DNA of 36,704 bases from a virus: IMG/VR virus record IMGVR_UViG_3300006736_000027, positions 1 to 36,704 of that record; one strand, 5' to 3'. Below the pieces are notes generated by a model. The model ran no database searches. It was not told where the DNA came from and saw only the letters and a list, made by a program, of their open reading frames with translations. The first letter of the stretch is position 1; the number at the start of each line of letters is the position of its first letter. Made by a program: the position numbers and the translations under genes. Of this stretch, positions 18,901-27,526 are shown one piece after another.

Positions 18901-21900
18901 TGGTTGCTGGAGTGGCAGCTTCGCCCTATATTTTATCTCGAAGTCAATAAACCCATCATCAGAATAGGGCGACAACGCTGATTCGGCATCAAATCCGGCA
19001 CGAGTCGTGGCGTGATCAGTTGTTAAATCAAGAAATTCTACTCCTGGCAAATTTTGTGGTCCAAACTCCGGGTCTCCGGTTTGTCCAGTATAGTAAAACT
19101 GAATCCAGGCGGCGGCCGAGTTGGTGGCGGAGTCGGCGGAGGGATCCTCCGATAGTTCTTCGATACGAGGAGAACGTATAGGAGTTATGAAGTTTTCAAA
19201 TCCGGGTGCATCCTTCAATGCGCTCAGTTTTTGCGCAATATAAATCTTCTTCGCCGCCCAGAAAATGGGTGAATCGGCGGCCGGGTTTATCCCCCGGCGG
19301 CTAGCTACCTCAGAAACCATATTCTGCACAGCTTGCAGGTCGTCAGATGTCAAGGTGATCACTTGTTCCTGCAGCCCGTCCCTAACCTCTATCATGCCTC
19401 CTATACTATTTGCAATCCCCGAAGCAAAGGTCTTCTTTACGTTCTGATAGTACAGATCAATTGCAATATCGTTGACAGCCTGCGTGGATGGTAGGTTTTT
19501 CCAGTCCATGAGAGCGGGCTGTCGGGGAGGGGGGTTTGGCGCCCCCTCTGGACGTTCGCTTGGTACTACTGGATCGCAACTGTCATCAAAAATACTAGGT
19601 GGTGGAGGAAGGTGGAATCCTCTGTCCAGAAGATCTTGCAATTCTTGCCTCAAATCAGGCGCAATTGCATCGGGCGGCAGATTACATAGATCTGCCAATT
19701 GCTCATCTCCTGCTAACAATGTTTGACAATAGTCAGGATCGAGCATTGCCCCCATCTTGGCGAAAATGTCATCTACGGAATCCAAATCAGCGAACAGGCC
19801 AGCCAAACATGGTATTCCTTGGGCCTTGTCCAGAACCATATGTTTGACGTTGTCGGGCGCTGAGCCTTCCAGCAAAGAACACAGTTCAGCCGTAGTGAGT
19901 GCGCTAGCTACGAAGTCTATTAGTGCCTGAAGCTGATCTAAGTACTCATCGAGAGTACATGATTCAACCGGTGTTGGGAGAGCCGTGGGAGGGAAGCGCT
20001 CTGCTAGTGCTTCCCTTGAGATAGAGGGTGCAGATCCTTGATTTGGGTTCGCTAGATTATCTCGGACTTGCTGGCATATTGCCAATAAGTATTTCAACAG
20101 TCGAGGGAGAAGTTGGCGGGCTGCATTGTTCCAGCTAAAGTGGCGGTCGAATTCTTTTTTCATAGCCTTCATAGCTTGATCCCAGATGTCTTTTGCAGTT
20201 ACGCTCTCGTCTCTGGGGAGTTCTTTTTTGCGGTTCTTAGGAAGCTTATAGCTAGCGTCGTCATCTTGCTTATCTGGATTTATGAGGAATTCTATCAATT
20301 GCATTAGATAGTCATTTAAGTTTCGACATATTTCCTCAAGATCCACCATTTCACTGACTTCTTTTAGAAAGTCAGCGGTCGATTGAGCATTTTGTAGCAT
20401 GGCGGACCTATCATTGGAAACTCTATCCATACGTTGGATTGTTCCCTTGGCATCAGCGGCGCGCTGGAATTGTTTTTGTAACGCAACGGCGTCGAGCGTC
20501 GCGTACGACGAGTCAATCTTTTCTAACGCGGCGTTGTACTTCTGGTCGTTTTCAACCAGCGTTGGTCGAAGAGCAGCGTCGGCTTTCCCAAAGGTGCTCT
20601 CCATGCCCAGGCTCATAACCTCGCCACCCCATGCTGTTATTGCAAGGAAGGGAACAAGCACTGTTTGCCGGAACTCTTCTACTCCGATATAATCTAGCGC
20701 CATTTGAAGTTTTGTTTCGCAATCCCATGTGAGCCCTAATATTTCCAATAAACACCGAGTTAACTCGTTAGCAAGTTCCGTCATGCCGTAGCGAGCAACA
20801 AACTCATCATACGCATCAACCATATCTTTTATTCTGTTAGCGGTCCGTTCGAGCGACGCAAATTCAGAAGCGCCGGCGAAATGACGGCTTTTCTTGGTAG
20901 ATTCATAAACCTGCCGTTGAATTTCAGGATCTGCCAAATAGCGTCTTTCTCGGAGAGTTTGTTCGCGTGTTTTTACGCCAGGCGTTACTTCTTCCGACTT
21001 AATGGACACAAATTGGGGAGGTATCAAAATATACCTCTGAACCATGGATTTGGCTGATGGTGTGGATTTGGAATCCATCTGCTCGGCAATCTCCTTCATA
21101 TTCGAGATGAAAGAAATGTTTTGTGCAGAAGTGGCAGTAATAGAGCCTACGAACTTATCAAAGCCTATTTTTAAGGGGATCTTTCTGGTGGTGCCGTCAA
21201 AACGATTATGAAACACTGCATATAGCCCCTTGAGTATATAAAACTGATTGTAAACAAACACAAGTTCATTCACGGGGCTGTTCGGATCCCAAAACCCCCC
21301 AAAATCTTCGAGGTTTGCTTTCAAAAAGTTTACGAGGGCGCCGGTGGGAGTTCCCCCCGCTTCTATTTTTATAAAGCTCTCAAATTTTTCAAATTGGCTC
21401 GGGACTGTTGTGTCCTTGCCTGCCATTTTGAAGTCTTTAGACTCGGGAGCTAACAGAGCCGTCTCGAAGCCCTCGGTGTCTTCGAACCCTTTCTGGATCT
21501 TTTCCATGGCGGCTTTAAAGTCTTTGATATCATCTTTAAAGTTCTGAATCTTCACATGCTGATGGTGGTATTCTCCGTAATAAGAGTGTTCACCATATGT
21601 CTTCTCATACAAGTCCATGCGTGGTGGATTTTGTGGGAGGACGTCCAAATAGCTCCGGTGTAATGCTATTTGAAAAACCAAGTTGTTCGTGAGAGGATCC
21701 GGAAACCGGTTTACAATAAAGATTTTCTCCATTAAACTTCGGACCACGCCATCATTTGCGTCCCCGTCTATCGTTGGTCCCCCTAATTTATCAAAAAACT
21801 TAAGCAAATACGTGGCTGCGGTAGCCTTGACTATTCCTACTGTTTCCCTCATCTCCGGCCGGGCGAGGGAGCCGTGCTGCTGCGCCCACGCCGTTGACTG

Positions 21901-23256
21901 AGGGTACTCAAGATATTGTTTTAATTTAGAATCTGCTGGTCCCACCAAGCTTTCTCTAACACTCTTTTCGATGGCGTCCTTGTTTTCTCCTAAGAGTTTA
22001 TTGAGCGTATTGGTGGCGGCGGCCGTGAAATCGGGAGTTTCCGTAGGTCCCGCGATTTGCCTCAACCATTTAAGATCAAGAGTGTATAATGTTCGAGTAA
22101 TTTCAGCGGCTAGCCGTTGATCAATATCAAGTTTCACAATTAAGTTTACAGTATTAAATTTGGTTTCCAGCCATGGACTAAAACGATCTTGCCTTTTTTG
22201 TGCAAAAAGAGCAAGATCTTCATCAATGTAAGGGGGCGGCGGGGGGCCGTAGTGGCCGCCTCCCAAGAGTTCATGCGCCTCTTCAGAGTTTTCCAATTCG
22301 TTTACTGTACTGATTGCATATTCAAGCACATGTTCAAGAGCGCCAACCTTGTTGCTGCCCTGACTGTCAATAATATAACTTGGATCCACCTTCTCTTTCG
22401 TTGCAACGAGAGCCTGATCTGAATTTTGATTAAGACTGGATAACTCACCGGATAAAAGCTGCCCTTTGCGCCATGTTGTCATAACATCGCCGACATAACT
22501 GTCTCGCTTGATCAGGTAGTTTCTGTCTAGATATTTTTTTACCAAGGTATTATCTTTTATAATCCTTTCTATAGCATAGGCGTCTATATCGCCGTTAGCG
22601 CTCTCAAACGATCGGATAGCTGCAGACTCTAGCGTGTTTTTCTGAGTCATATATCTCAAATACTCTGGGGCTCCGCGTGGTACTGCAAGTACAGCATCGG
22701 GAGGGAGTTCCGGGTCGAAATGTTTCACAACGTAGAGACAGCCTTTGAAGCGGTCAACGGCAGGCTTAGACTCTCGGTCGGTTCCGGACATGTCGGGATC
22801 TCTGACGTGGGAGAGGGGAGTGTGGCGGAGCCTTCCGCGGTTGGCGGCGATGGGGGTGGAAGATGCAATCCACATAAACTCATCACCATACCATTCAAGG
22901 AAAGTGGGATCTTTCCACACTCTGTATTGACCGACGGGGGCGTTACGCATGGCATAGTTATAAGTCGTCTCTATGTTCACAAGGGGTGGCGAACCACCTG
23001 CACGACCGTAGGCGTGGATTCTCAAGCCTTCATCTAAATACTGCCCATGAGCTTCTACGAATCTTTCGAAAATATCTTTAGTTTTTTGTGTCCAATTATT
23101 TTCATCATCACTCAATGCAGTATAGTGGGCCCCGGCAGGACCATACGTCGAAGCAGCCGGCAAAGAAACGCCCGATTTGAAATAAAAATCCCCATACCCA
23201 TTCACGACAGCAAGTTGCAGCCAGTTTACAAGTTTTCGTTTAAAGTCTTCAGCCAT
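15991..23256 (-). CDS. 2,421-aa virion-associated protein of unknown function
   Basis: I do not recognise a family. The protein starts MAEDFKRKLVNWLQLAVVNGYGDFYFKSG, two bases after the stop of the spike-like gene. It is mostly predicted-helical in character. A coiled-coil-like stretch lies at about residues 880-990 (YNAALEKIDSSYATLD... onward). Next comes a series of Cys-containing helical hairpins (AELCSLLEGSAPDNV, DYCQTLLAGDEQLADLC) with polyproline loops (HYGPPPPPY, HLPPPPSIFDDS). The middle is acidic and beta-richer. About 130 residues from the end is a strongly hydrophobic run (MLIDAVLAILAAGVNVLG and FGLIKLILCPFL), followed by a Cys-rich and then acidic tail (LGEIQEEIPSENE). Its place between spike and gp25-like genes suggests a hub, baseplate or ejected protein. 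The hydrophobic run could insert in a membrane. Tail tape measure is possible but not supported by position. Confidence 0.7.
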   Translation of the reverse strand: MAEDFKRKLVNWLQLAVVNGYGDFYFKSGVSLPAASTYGPAGAHYTALSDDENNWTQKTKDIFERFVEAHGQYLDEGLRIHAYGRAGGSPPLVNIETTYNYAMRNAPVGQYRVWKDPTFLEWYGDEFMWIASSTPIAANRGRLRHTPLSHVRDPDMSGTDRESKPAVDRFKGCLYVVKHFDPELPPDAVLAVPRGAPEYLRYMTQKNTLESAAIRSFESANGDIDAYAIERIIKDNTLVKKYLDRNYLIKRDSYVGDVMTTWRKGQLLSGELSSLNQNSDQALVATKEKVDPSYIIDSQGSNKVGALEHVLEYAISTVNELENSEEAHELLGGGHYGPPPPPYIDEDLALFAQKRQDRFSPWLETKFNTVNLIVKLDIDQRLAAEITRTLYTLDLKWLRQIAGPTETPDFTAAATNTLNKLLGENKDAIEKSVRESLVGPADSKLKQYLEYPQSTAWAQQHGSLARPEMRETVGIVKATAATYLLKFFDKLGGPTIDGDANDGVVRSLMEKIFIVNRFPDPLTNNLVFQIALHRSYLDVLPQNPPRMDLYEKTYGEHSYYGEYHHQHVKIQNFKDDIKDFKAAMEKIQKGFEDTEGFETALLAPESKDFKMAGKDTTVPSQFEKFESFIKIEAGGTPTGALVNFLKANLEDFGGFWDPNSPVNELVFVYNQFYILKGLYAVFHNRFDGTTRKIPLKIGFDKFVGSITATSAQNISFISNMKEIAEQMDSKSTPSAKSMVQRYILIPPQFVSIKSEEVTPGVKTREQTLRERRYLADPEIQRQVYESTKKSRHFAGASEFASLERTANRIKDMVDAYDEFVARYGMTELANELTRCLLEILGLTWDCETKLQMALDYIGVEEFRQTVLVPFLAITAWGGEVMSLGMESTFGKADAALRPTLVENDQKYNAALEKIDSSYATLDAVALQKQFQRAADAKGTIQRMDRVSNDRSAMLQNAQSTADFLKEVSEMVDLEEICRNLNDYLMQLIEFLINPDKQDDDASYKLPKNRKKELPRDESVTAKDIWDQAMKAMKKEFDRHFSWNNAARQLLPRLLKYLLAICQQVRDNLANPNQGSAPSISREALAERFPPTALPTPVESCTLDEYLDQLQALIDFVASALTTAELCSLLEGSAPDNVKHMVLDKAQGIPCLAGLFADLDSVDDIFAKMGAMLDPDYCQTLLAGDEQLADLCNLPPDAIAPDLRQELQDLLDRGFHLPPPPSIFDDSCDPVVPSERPEGAPNPPPRQPALMDWKNLPSTQAVNDIAIDLYYQNVKKTFASGIANSIGGMIEVRDGLQEQVITLTSDDLQAVQNMVSEVASRRGINPAADSPIFWAAKKIYIAQKLSALKDAPGFENFITPIRSPRIEELSEDPSADSATNSAAAWIQFYYTGQTGDPEFGPQNLPGVEFLDLTTDHATTRAGFDAESALSPYSDDGFIDFEIKYRAKLPLQQPPLQNVFSYLDEFAPAHVVQTGDENSSIITRIPVQEYQLAYPGDHIAKNEMSEEYKVAAFSGYGGPYKPVAEDDPAVVQGAYDTVMLLPKASDTLFGTKYTKLPPAIPPVFTRSGSPQFALNFTVTPSVEIIDLRHAAPPNIDRFELNYKKSTTVSQLEESLTDIQEYNIKYHDTLQEPVPSTVNNEESKYKLLFEYIDNLAASKGLDPSAGGRSQHFDEARKTEYHNLCASYIERLVNEATSQPTFGDPASLTAIEFIPKEFERLERSRGFIHQPQPGLNAWGLPKQKWIKLPPDAPHGDLLGLTAAKERVKDDFAKNPVCDPVGDPAKAKNLSQLSQASILGIIYLYMRIYCVEFILKMYPTVARFDMLDMFRSNAIPLYITQRINMQFSRDEGFHCDFMQMVSKVMRDRKNRGDTSLKVDPLGGQPIDLVTIDDKLIFLIKEQAPSLVAEFDYIMASHLVEKTADGSPIPEGWEVFANPALKTTAASLFRGSGDLYESPQSQIVGSPSAKYTNWMSLDDAGLWRPPNDGNNRGQFFFQRYIRVVDSPVVNGAVQASTETAIRNRQRTEISQETLRNSVQGIQGEAQDAVIDAIKQPDLYGVVNYKQWNRYWRQSVLPTISSWVPPSTYFQKLALGVRLVYLPPSPKFVAELDNLVEATNTYGKIFEKPELAGPISTLSNNEKAYVTYEWGASRADQIAAVTTTTLPMIEEEYILLDDEYELGVALDDWRAGLGADEKFSELQRKIEMSNEYKLLYDYIVPVNRLYSMAFITLNTLSTNAYRDSSLAFESAKSALKSLFYVLLDDNPLGCPDTSITDAYDAITRDWWDALHKDFGIDLTKMLIDAVLAILAAGVNVLGAHFDPFGLIKLILCPFLPTRSGSDVPDELVNHITQRIKKDWGCLSLPPFPEFPDYVKPNGGSALGTGCSTGQLAQTARCEKIPNYVVLENSEGQELDLGEIQEEIPSENE

Positions 23257-23258
23257 TT

Positions 23259-24227
23259 TCAGTTCGTGCTATTATGCTTGCTAAGTATGTACTTTGTACT
23301 ATTAGATCTCAAGTACGTGGCGGTCAAAGAGAAGAGTATGTTGGTATCTATCTTTAATGCGTCGTGCATTGCATCTGCAGAGTATTTAGCCATTGCCTGG
23401 GATGGTTGTATCAACAACGGAGAATTTGATGTGGGGGCGCCTACGAAGGGACTCACGTGCATATGCATGGCGACTTGGGCATTAAATTTCAACTGCCACA
23501 GCATAAACCGGTTTATTAAACCTACAATATCCTTAATATCCAGAAGAAGTCCGTCCTCGATCATTTTAATCAAATTTTGACCTTTTACGAGATGTTGTAG
23601 TTCATACTCTCCAGAATCAATATTTCCAGCGATGAGATCAATACCGCCCTTTGTTATGGCACCGCCTAGGGCGTTTGTCTCATCGGGTGGTCCAATGCCG
23701 CTGACAATCTTTACTCCCTCGCGGCCGACGACCCTCACTGCATCTGCTTTTAGAACAATTGCTGACTTAGCTACTGATTGACCTACTTTTCCCTCTGCCA
23801 GTTTAAAGTTTTTGTCACAGTCTGTCTTTTCTGATATGTATATGCGGGCTGAATCGTAAAACGGAAGTGGATCTACGTCCTGGTTAGGATTAGATTTACT
23901 GCCGTTTCTACCGCATACCAAATCAATCTTAGAGGCGCGGGTCTCCCCCACGCCACCATAACCAGTCCAGGCGCCGCCTAGGTTATCACTTCCCATACAA
24001 ATGTAGGAGCCTTGGGAGTTTTCTATTACGTCCTCATCGGGGCGGCGGAGATAGTTAGCAAGCGGCTGTTTACGGGGATTGCAATAGATACCTGCCCACT
24101 CGGCGGGGGGAACAAGCTGAGCTTGCATCGCCTCTTCGAATTCCTGATCCCATCGGGAGAGAGATGATGTGTCAATTGCCTTTTGTTGGCGGACTTTTTG
24201 TCTTTTCTTTTTGCTGGGTGGTGCCAT
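23259..24227 (-). CDS. Putative baseplate spike / needle-like structural protein, 322 aa
   Basis: The N-terminus is strongly basic (PPSKKKRQKVRQQK). Residues about 75-180 are beta-rich and contain FYDSARIYISEKTDCDKNF, then KVGQSVAKSAIVLKADAVRV and VGREGVKIVSG. This resembles the repetitive beta-strand segment seen in gp5-type spike C-termini and in small spike-associated proteins of environmental T4-like phages. The C-terminal third is helical (FMLWQLKFNAQVAMHMHVS). Its coding region begins five bases after the spike-hydrolase stop (24233), and it is followed after two bases by the giant 2,421-residue gene. This placement supports a central baseplate/needle role. An alternative is a hub-associated structural protein without spike function. 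Confidence 0.55.
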   Translation of the reverse strand: MAPPSKKKRQKVRQQKAIDTSSLSRWDQEFEEAMQAQLVPPAEWAGIYCNPRKQPLANYLRRPDEDVIENSQGSYICMGSDNLGGAWTGYGGVGETRASKIDLVCGRNGSKSNPNQDVDPLPFYDSARIYISEKTDCDKNFKLAEGKVGQSVAKSAIVLKADAVRVVGREGVKIVSGIGPPDETNALGGAITKGGIDLIAGNIDSGEYELQHLVKGQNLIKMIEDGLLLDIKDIVGLINRFMLWQLKFNAQVAMHMHVSPFVGAPTSNSPLLIQPSQAMAKYSADAMHDALKIDTNILFSLTATYLRSNSTKYILSKHNSTN

Positions 24228-24232
24228 AATAT

Positions 24233-26197
24233 TTAGTACGGGGCATGGGAAAAGCGGGCTAGCCCAATATGCATGGGCCGACTGCCCATAGCGATGCCAG
24301 CGGACGTTGGGATCCTGTTATATGCAACGACGCCGTGGCCGGTGTAGGCTGTGCCATCAGGACTAACAAGGGACGGATCCATTGGCAGTAATCGGAAGCT
24401 TGCAACCGACCACAGTGGCAGTCGAACATAGTATTCGTAGGCCAGGGCGGCGCGAAGTTGAGCCGGGGTGGTAACCGGAGGGGCTTCGGCGAAGGCGCGG
24501 GCGTCCGAGATACTATAACGGGGGTCATCATGTGATCCTCCCGGACCATGTATGTATACCCTCGTGGCGGCGGTGAGTACCCGGGGCGTGACATGGACCG
24601 TAGGCGAGCCAGGGTGACTTCCGCCGATGATGGGAGCGAGGGGCATAGATGTATTCGGCTCCCATTTAATCTCATATTGTGCCGGGGGAGCATACGAACC
24701 AAGCCCCGTTAACTTACTAACTTTGTTATAACCCGTCGTCGCGTCTATCGTGTAGCGCGAGCGCTGGGGGCCACCGAGGATGTTGGCTGGCCATGGATTT
24801 TGACCAAGAGCAGCGGGCACGGGGGATGTCGGAGTTAACGGTAGATTATTATGCAAGTATCCATAATTTGTGGGATGCAAGAAATAGTTACGGGCGCCGA
24901 TTGGGTTCATATACTCCCCATCTAAAATAGATTTAGCAAATTTGCGCATGCGCGCTTGCGTAGTTGAACCGCCGCGGGCCCCGCTCCAGAATGCGGCGGA
25001 GGAGGCGGCGATGGTGGCATGTCCAGGCGGGCGGATCTTGTCCTTGTAGTTCGTGAGCAGACCCCCAATGCCTCCGTAAATCGTTTCGTCACTAAGTCTC
25101 ATCCCTTCTGTGTTGGCTCTATTAATAACCACGTAAGCAATACCAACCCACTCACCCAATAAATATTCCTTAGAGTCCGAGTTCTGAGCCGTTGTATCAT
25201 AAGGAAGATCTGCAACAGCGGGTGGCGACCAGATTCCCGGGGCGGTGGCGGTGCGGCGGTACCACGGTTCGCCTCGTTCTTTCGTCATAACGCGTGCCAA
25301 TATTTCAATATCGTCGTCGATGTAGGAGATTACCTGCGGGGCGACCAGAGCAACGGAGGTACTGGCGAAACCCGGGACACGGGAAGCAGCACTAGTAGGA
25401 CCGGCTAGTATCCCAAAATCAAAATCGGTGCAGGGTCCTCCGGCGTCGCCCGTGTTGGCGTGCTCGATCGCTGGTAAAATCATCGGTTGTCTAGAGTTTT
25501 TCATTATAACTTCTATAACGTCACCCTCAAGGACGCCGCCGAAGTGGGGCATTGGCTTTCCGTGGGGTATTGAGGTAGTAGGGGTGTGCCTCCGTAAAGG
25601 AGCTTTGGGCTCGTAAAGCCTCACCTTCACCATGGCGCCGATTTTGAGTCCGTTCTGATTTTCAAGATCTGGTAGGTAGCTGAAGAGTGGATACATTCTT
25701 GCAATTGCAAGCGTGTCTTTCTCAAATTGGTTGCTGACGCGTCGGCAATAGGACGGGTCTCGTACGCCGACCTCCACGTCGGGGATCGCTGGTATTACCG
25801 GTAGCACACTAAGTTCTGGAATTCTTACACGTACATACCCCGTGTCCTGCCCAATCGTCTCAAGGGCGTCGTCTTCATCGAACCCAAAGAGAGAACCGAT
25901 TTGATTCCCTAGACCTGGTGCTTCTCGACCTGGGACGGGGGTCGCGTTGTCCTCGCACTCTAGAGTTGACTTAACAGTAGCAACAACCCATCCATAGTAA
26001 TCTGTTTTGAGCGCCATGGGTGATGGAGGGACGATTTGGTCTTTTACGGCGGCCTGGATCCAGCCCCACTCGTCTACGACGTCCTCGTCATACGCCACCG
26101 TATTAGTGTTGATGTCGCGATTCATCTCAAGCTCACCTTCCACGGCTGCCACATGTCCGCTTCTAGTGACCAGATCGGATCCATCGCTTCTGGCCAT
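24233..26197 (-). CDS. Baseplate spike with OB-fold and SleB-like cell-wall hydrolase domain (gp5-like), 654 aa
   Basis: Two parts can be seen. Residues about 66-240 look like an OB-fold split by inserts: YYGWVVATVKSTLE, YVRVRIPELSVLPVIP, GAMVKVRLYEPKAP, GGVLEGDVIEVIMKN and RQPMILPAIE, as in gp5/gpV/VgrG spikes. Residues about 296-450 resemble SleB-type cell-wall hydrolases: ILARVMTKERGEPW, with E307 at the position of the catalytic Glu of the EARGE motif, then GEWVGIAYVVINRANTEG, and a distal ARNYFLHPTNYGYLHN. A roughly 40-residue insert separates the motif halves. T4 gp5 has an OB-fold plus a T4-lysozyme domain; here a different hydrolase would do the same job of opening peptidoglycan during injection. 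The C-terminus is Pro/Gly-rich with no clear beta-helix, which may be supplied by the next gene. Start ATG overlaps the previous stop (TAATG). Confidence 0.7.
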   Translation of the reverse strand: MARSDGSDLVTRSGHVAAVEGELEMNRDINTNTVAYDEDVVDEWGWIQAAVKDQIVPPSPMALKTDYYGWVVATVKSTLECEDNATPVPGREAPGLGNQIGSLFGFDEDDALETIGQDTGYVRVRIPELSVLPVIPAIPDVEVGVRDPSYCRRVSNQFEKDTLAIARMYPLFSYLPDLENQNGLKIGAMVKVRLYEPKAPLRRHTPTTSIPHGKPMPHFGGVLEGDVIEVIMKNSRQPMILPAIEHANTGDAGGPCTDFDFGILAGPTSAASRVPGFASTSVALVAPQVISYIDDDIEILARVMTKERGEPWYRRTATAPGIWSPPAVADLPYDTTAQNSDSKEYLLGEWVGIAYVVINRANTEGMRLSDETIYGGIGGLLTNYKDKIRPPGHATIAASSAAFWSGARGGSTTQARMRKFAKSILDGEYMNPIGARNYFLHPTNYGYLHNNLPLTPTSPVPAALGQNPWPANILGGPQRSRYTIDATTGYNKVSKLTGLGSYAPPAQYEIKWEPNTSMPLAPIIGGSHPGSPTVHVTPRVLTAATRVYIHGPGGSHDDPRYSISDARAFAEAPPVTTPAQLRAALAYEYYVRLPLWSVASFRLLPMDPSLVSPDGTAYTGHGVVAYNRIPTSAGIAMGSRPMHIGLARFSHAPY

Positions 26198-26505
26198 TAC
26201 TCTTCTTGTCCTCCGCCATTAATAATGTCGAACAACTCAGACTTGTCAACTTCGCTAAGTCCTTGAGTCTTGCTGTCTTTCTTGTGGAGAATGCTTGTTA
26301 CTTTGACAAGCTGTTCGTTCGAACGCTGAAGGGTTTCAACATATTTAGAAGCGATCAGTCCACATTCCTTATGTGAGGAAATGTCCTTCTTCATATAGAT
26401 GATGAGATCGGCCAGAAGCGAGTGGATGATTGTACGATCTTTACGCACGTTATCCACTGCTTCTTCTAATCTCTCTTCTAAGTTTAAATCTTTCCCTCGT
26501 CCCAT
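26197..26505 (-). CDS. Conserved-looking small helical protein, 102 aa
   Basis: The product is hydrophilic and predicted helical: NLEERLEEAVDNVRKDRTII, LLADLIIYMKKDISSHKECG, YVETLQRSNEQLVKV, ending GGGQEE. It starts at ATG 26505 inside the 3' end of the late sigma gene (22-base overlap) and ends on the start of the spike-hydrolase. The neighbouring sigma factor and its size (T4 gp33 is about 112 residues) invite comparison with a late-transcription coactivator, but I see no gp33-specific motif. Function unknown. Confidence 0.7.
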   Translation of the reverse strand: MGRGKDLNLEERLEEAVDNVRKDRTIIHSLLADLIIYMKKDISSHKECGLIASKYVETLQRSNEQLVKVTSILHKKDSKTQGLSEVDKSELFDIINGGGQEE

Positions 26506-27179
26506 TTTCTCTTGAAAATCCTATATTTCTCGCGCATTTTGTTGAGATTGTTGACAACTTGCTTGGTATTCAAACCAGTTATCTCTCTCATATACAGGTA
26601 AATAGCTTTTTTATTAAAAATTTCAATATCATCTGGCTCAGTTAGTAATATTTTAACTGCTTCATACACCTTGCGTTCGTTAACCTTCATCCCGTCGCCT
26701 AAATCCCATGATTGCATCTCTGTCCATAGGAAGTCCCAAAACTCCTCTTTCTCTCGCAATCTATGATATCCTAAGTCGGTCGACAAATGGGTGTGTTCAA
26801 GATCCTTTGATATATCTTCAAAGTAAACCTCACGTTTATTTTGCTGAGATATCTTCTTTACTTTGTGAATAAACCAGTTTTTGGTTATAACGCTGAAGTA
26901 AGAGAATGCTTTTGAGCCTTTGTTGGGATCATATTTATCCAATATTGTGGTTAGCCAGAGCTTACATTCCTCACTTAGTGACTCAATATTGGGAAGAGTT
27001 GTGAATTTATAGGTATAAACGATCTTATTTACCATTTCGTTGAACGCTGGTTCGATGAATTCAATGTAAAGCTCTGTTTTTATTTGTAAATCGTCCGTTA
27101 AAGCATATTTTACAATTGCGTTTTCGTGATCTTTTGTAAAATAATACCGCTTGGTATCTTTTTTGCGTTGGCTTGCCAC
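26484..27179 (-). CDS. Late-transcription sigma factor, T4 gp55-like, 231 aa
   Basis: T4 gp55 is a minimal sigma factor that recruits host RNA polymerase to the TATAAATA late promoters together with the sliding clamp. Residues 79-111 fit the region-2-like core of this group: ILDKYDPNKGSKAFSYFSVI followed by TKNWFIHKVKKISQQNKRE, comparable to the T4 segment around [23 protein letters not shown]. The N-terminus is basic (SQRKKDTKRYYFTKDHE), and the C-terminal third is a long helical region (GLNTKQVVNNLNKMREKYRIFKRK). The start is GTG at 27179, overlapping the upstream TAG by one base; the next Met is around residue 49 and would cut the domain. Its placement just before tail genes differs from T4. 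Confidence 0.8.
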   Translation of the reverse strand: MASQRKKDTKRYYFTKDHENAIVKYALTDDLQIKTELYIEFIEPAFNEMVNKIVYTYKFTTLPNIESLSEECKLWLTTILDKYDPNKGSKAFSYFSVITKNWFIHKVKKISQQNKREVYFEDISKDLEHTHLSTDLGYHRLREKEEFWDFLWTEMQSWDLGDGMKVNERKVYEAVKILLTEPDDIEIFNKKAIYLYMREITGLNTKQVVNNLNKMREKYRIFKRKWDEGKI

Positions 27180-27526
27180 TATGCTGCCTCAGTCTCTTCA
27201 GAAACTTCTTCCTCAGAGAGTTGATCTGACCATTTAAAAGCCTCATCAATTTGTTCGTCATCAATGAGAAAGATCTCTACGTACTCCTTCACACTAGCGT
27301 TAATGATCTGGGTATGTTCTAAAAGGTTTTGCAGAATGGGTTCTCCAAAAAAAGTATCCATTGAGTACACCGCTTTCAGGTGGGACTCATACCCATTGAG
27401 ATTATATTGTAAATCAGAGATCCCCTCAGAATAAGTGGTAAATTTGCTCAGCACGGCCCGCAGATAGAGAACCAAAAAAACGTTGAGCACGATTGATAGT
27501 GCTAATCCAAAATATACCCAATTCAC
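27179..27526 (-). CDS. Small membrane-anchored protein of unknown function, 115 aa
   Basis: One transmembrane segment is clear at residues 3-25 (NWVYFGLALSIVLNVFLVLY), followed by an acidic, mostly helical soluble part ending EEEVSEETEAA. With a short N-terminus and positive residues after the span (LRAVLSKF), the soluble domain would probably face the cytoplasm. It overlaps the FmdB-like gene by four bases (ATGA). The type is familiar from T4-like marine phages, but I know no function. A role at the host membrane is inference. Confidence 0.75.
   Translation of the reverse strand: MNWVYFGLALSIVLNVFLVLYLRAVLSKFTTYSEGISDLQYNLNGYESHLKAVYSMDTFFGEPILQNLLEHTQIINASVKEYVEIFLIDDEQIDEAFKWSDQLSEEEVSEETEAA

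Noticed and set aside
15991-23256. Calling the 2,421-residue protein a tail tape measure
   Set aside because: Tape measures are normally upstream of hub and spike genes next to tail chaperones; this gene follows the spike, and has polyproline loops and Cys hairpins rather than a long repetitive helical rod. Not excluded, but unsupported.
23047-23580. Plus-strand open frame of 177 residues, the longest on that strand
   Set aside because: It lies antisense to the junction of two well-supported minus-strand genes, has no family motif, and its composition is that of a shadow frame.
26197-26505. Late-transcription coactivator gp33
   Set aside because: Only size and neighbourhood fit; no gp33-specific C-terminal clamp motif could be identified.
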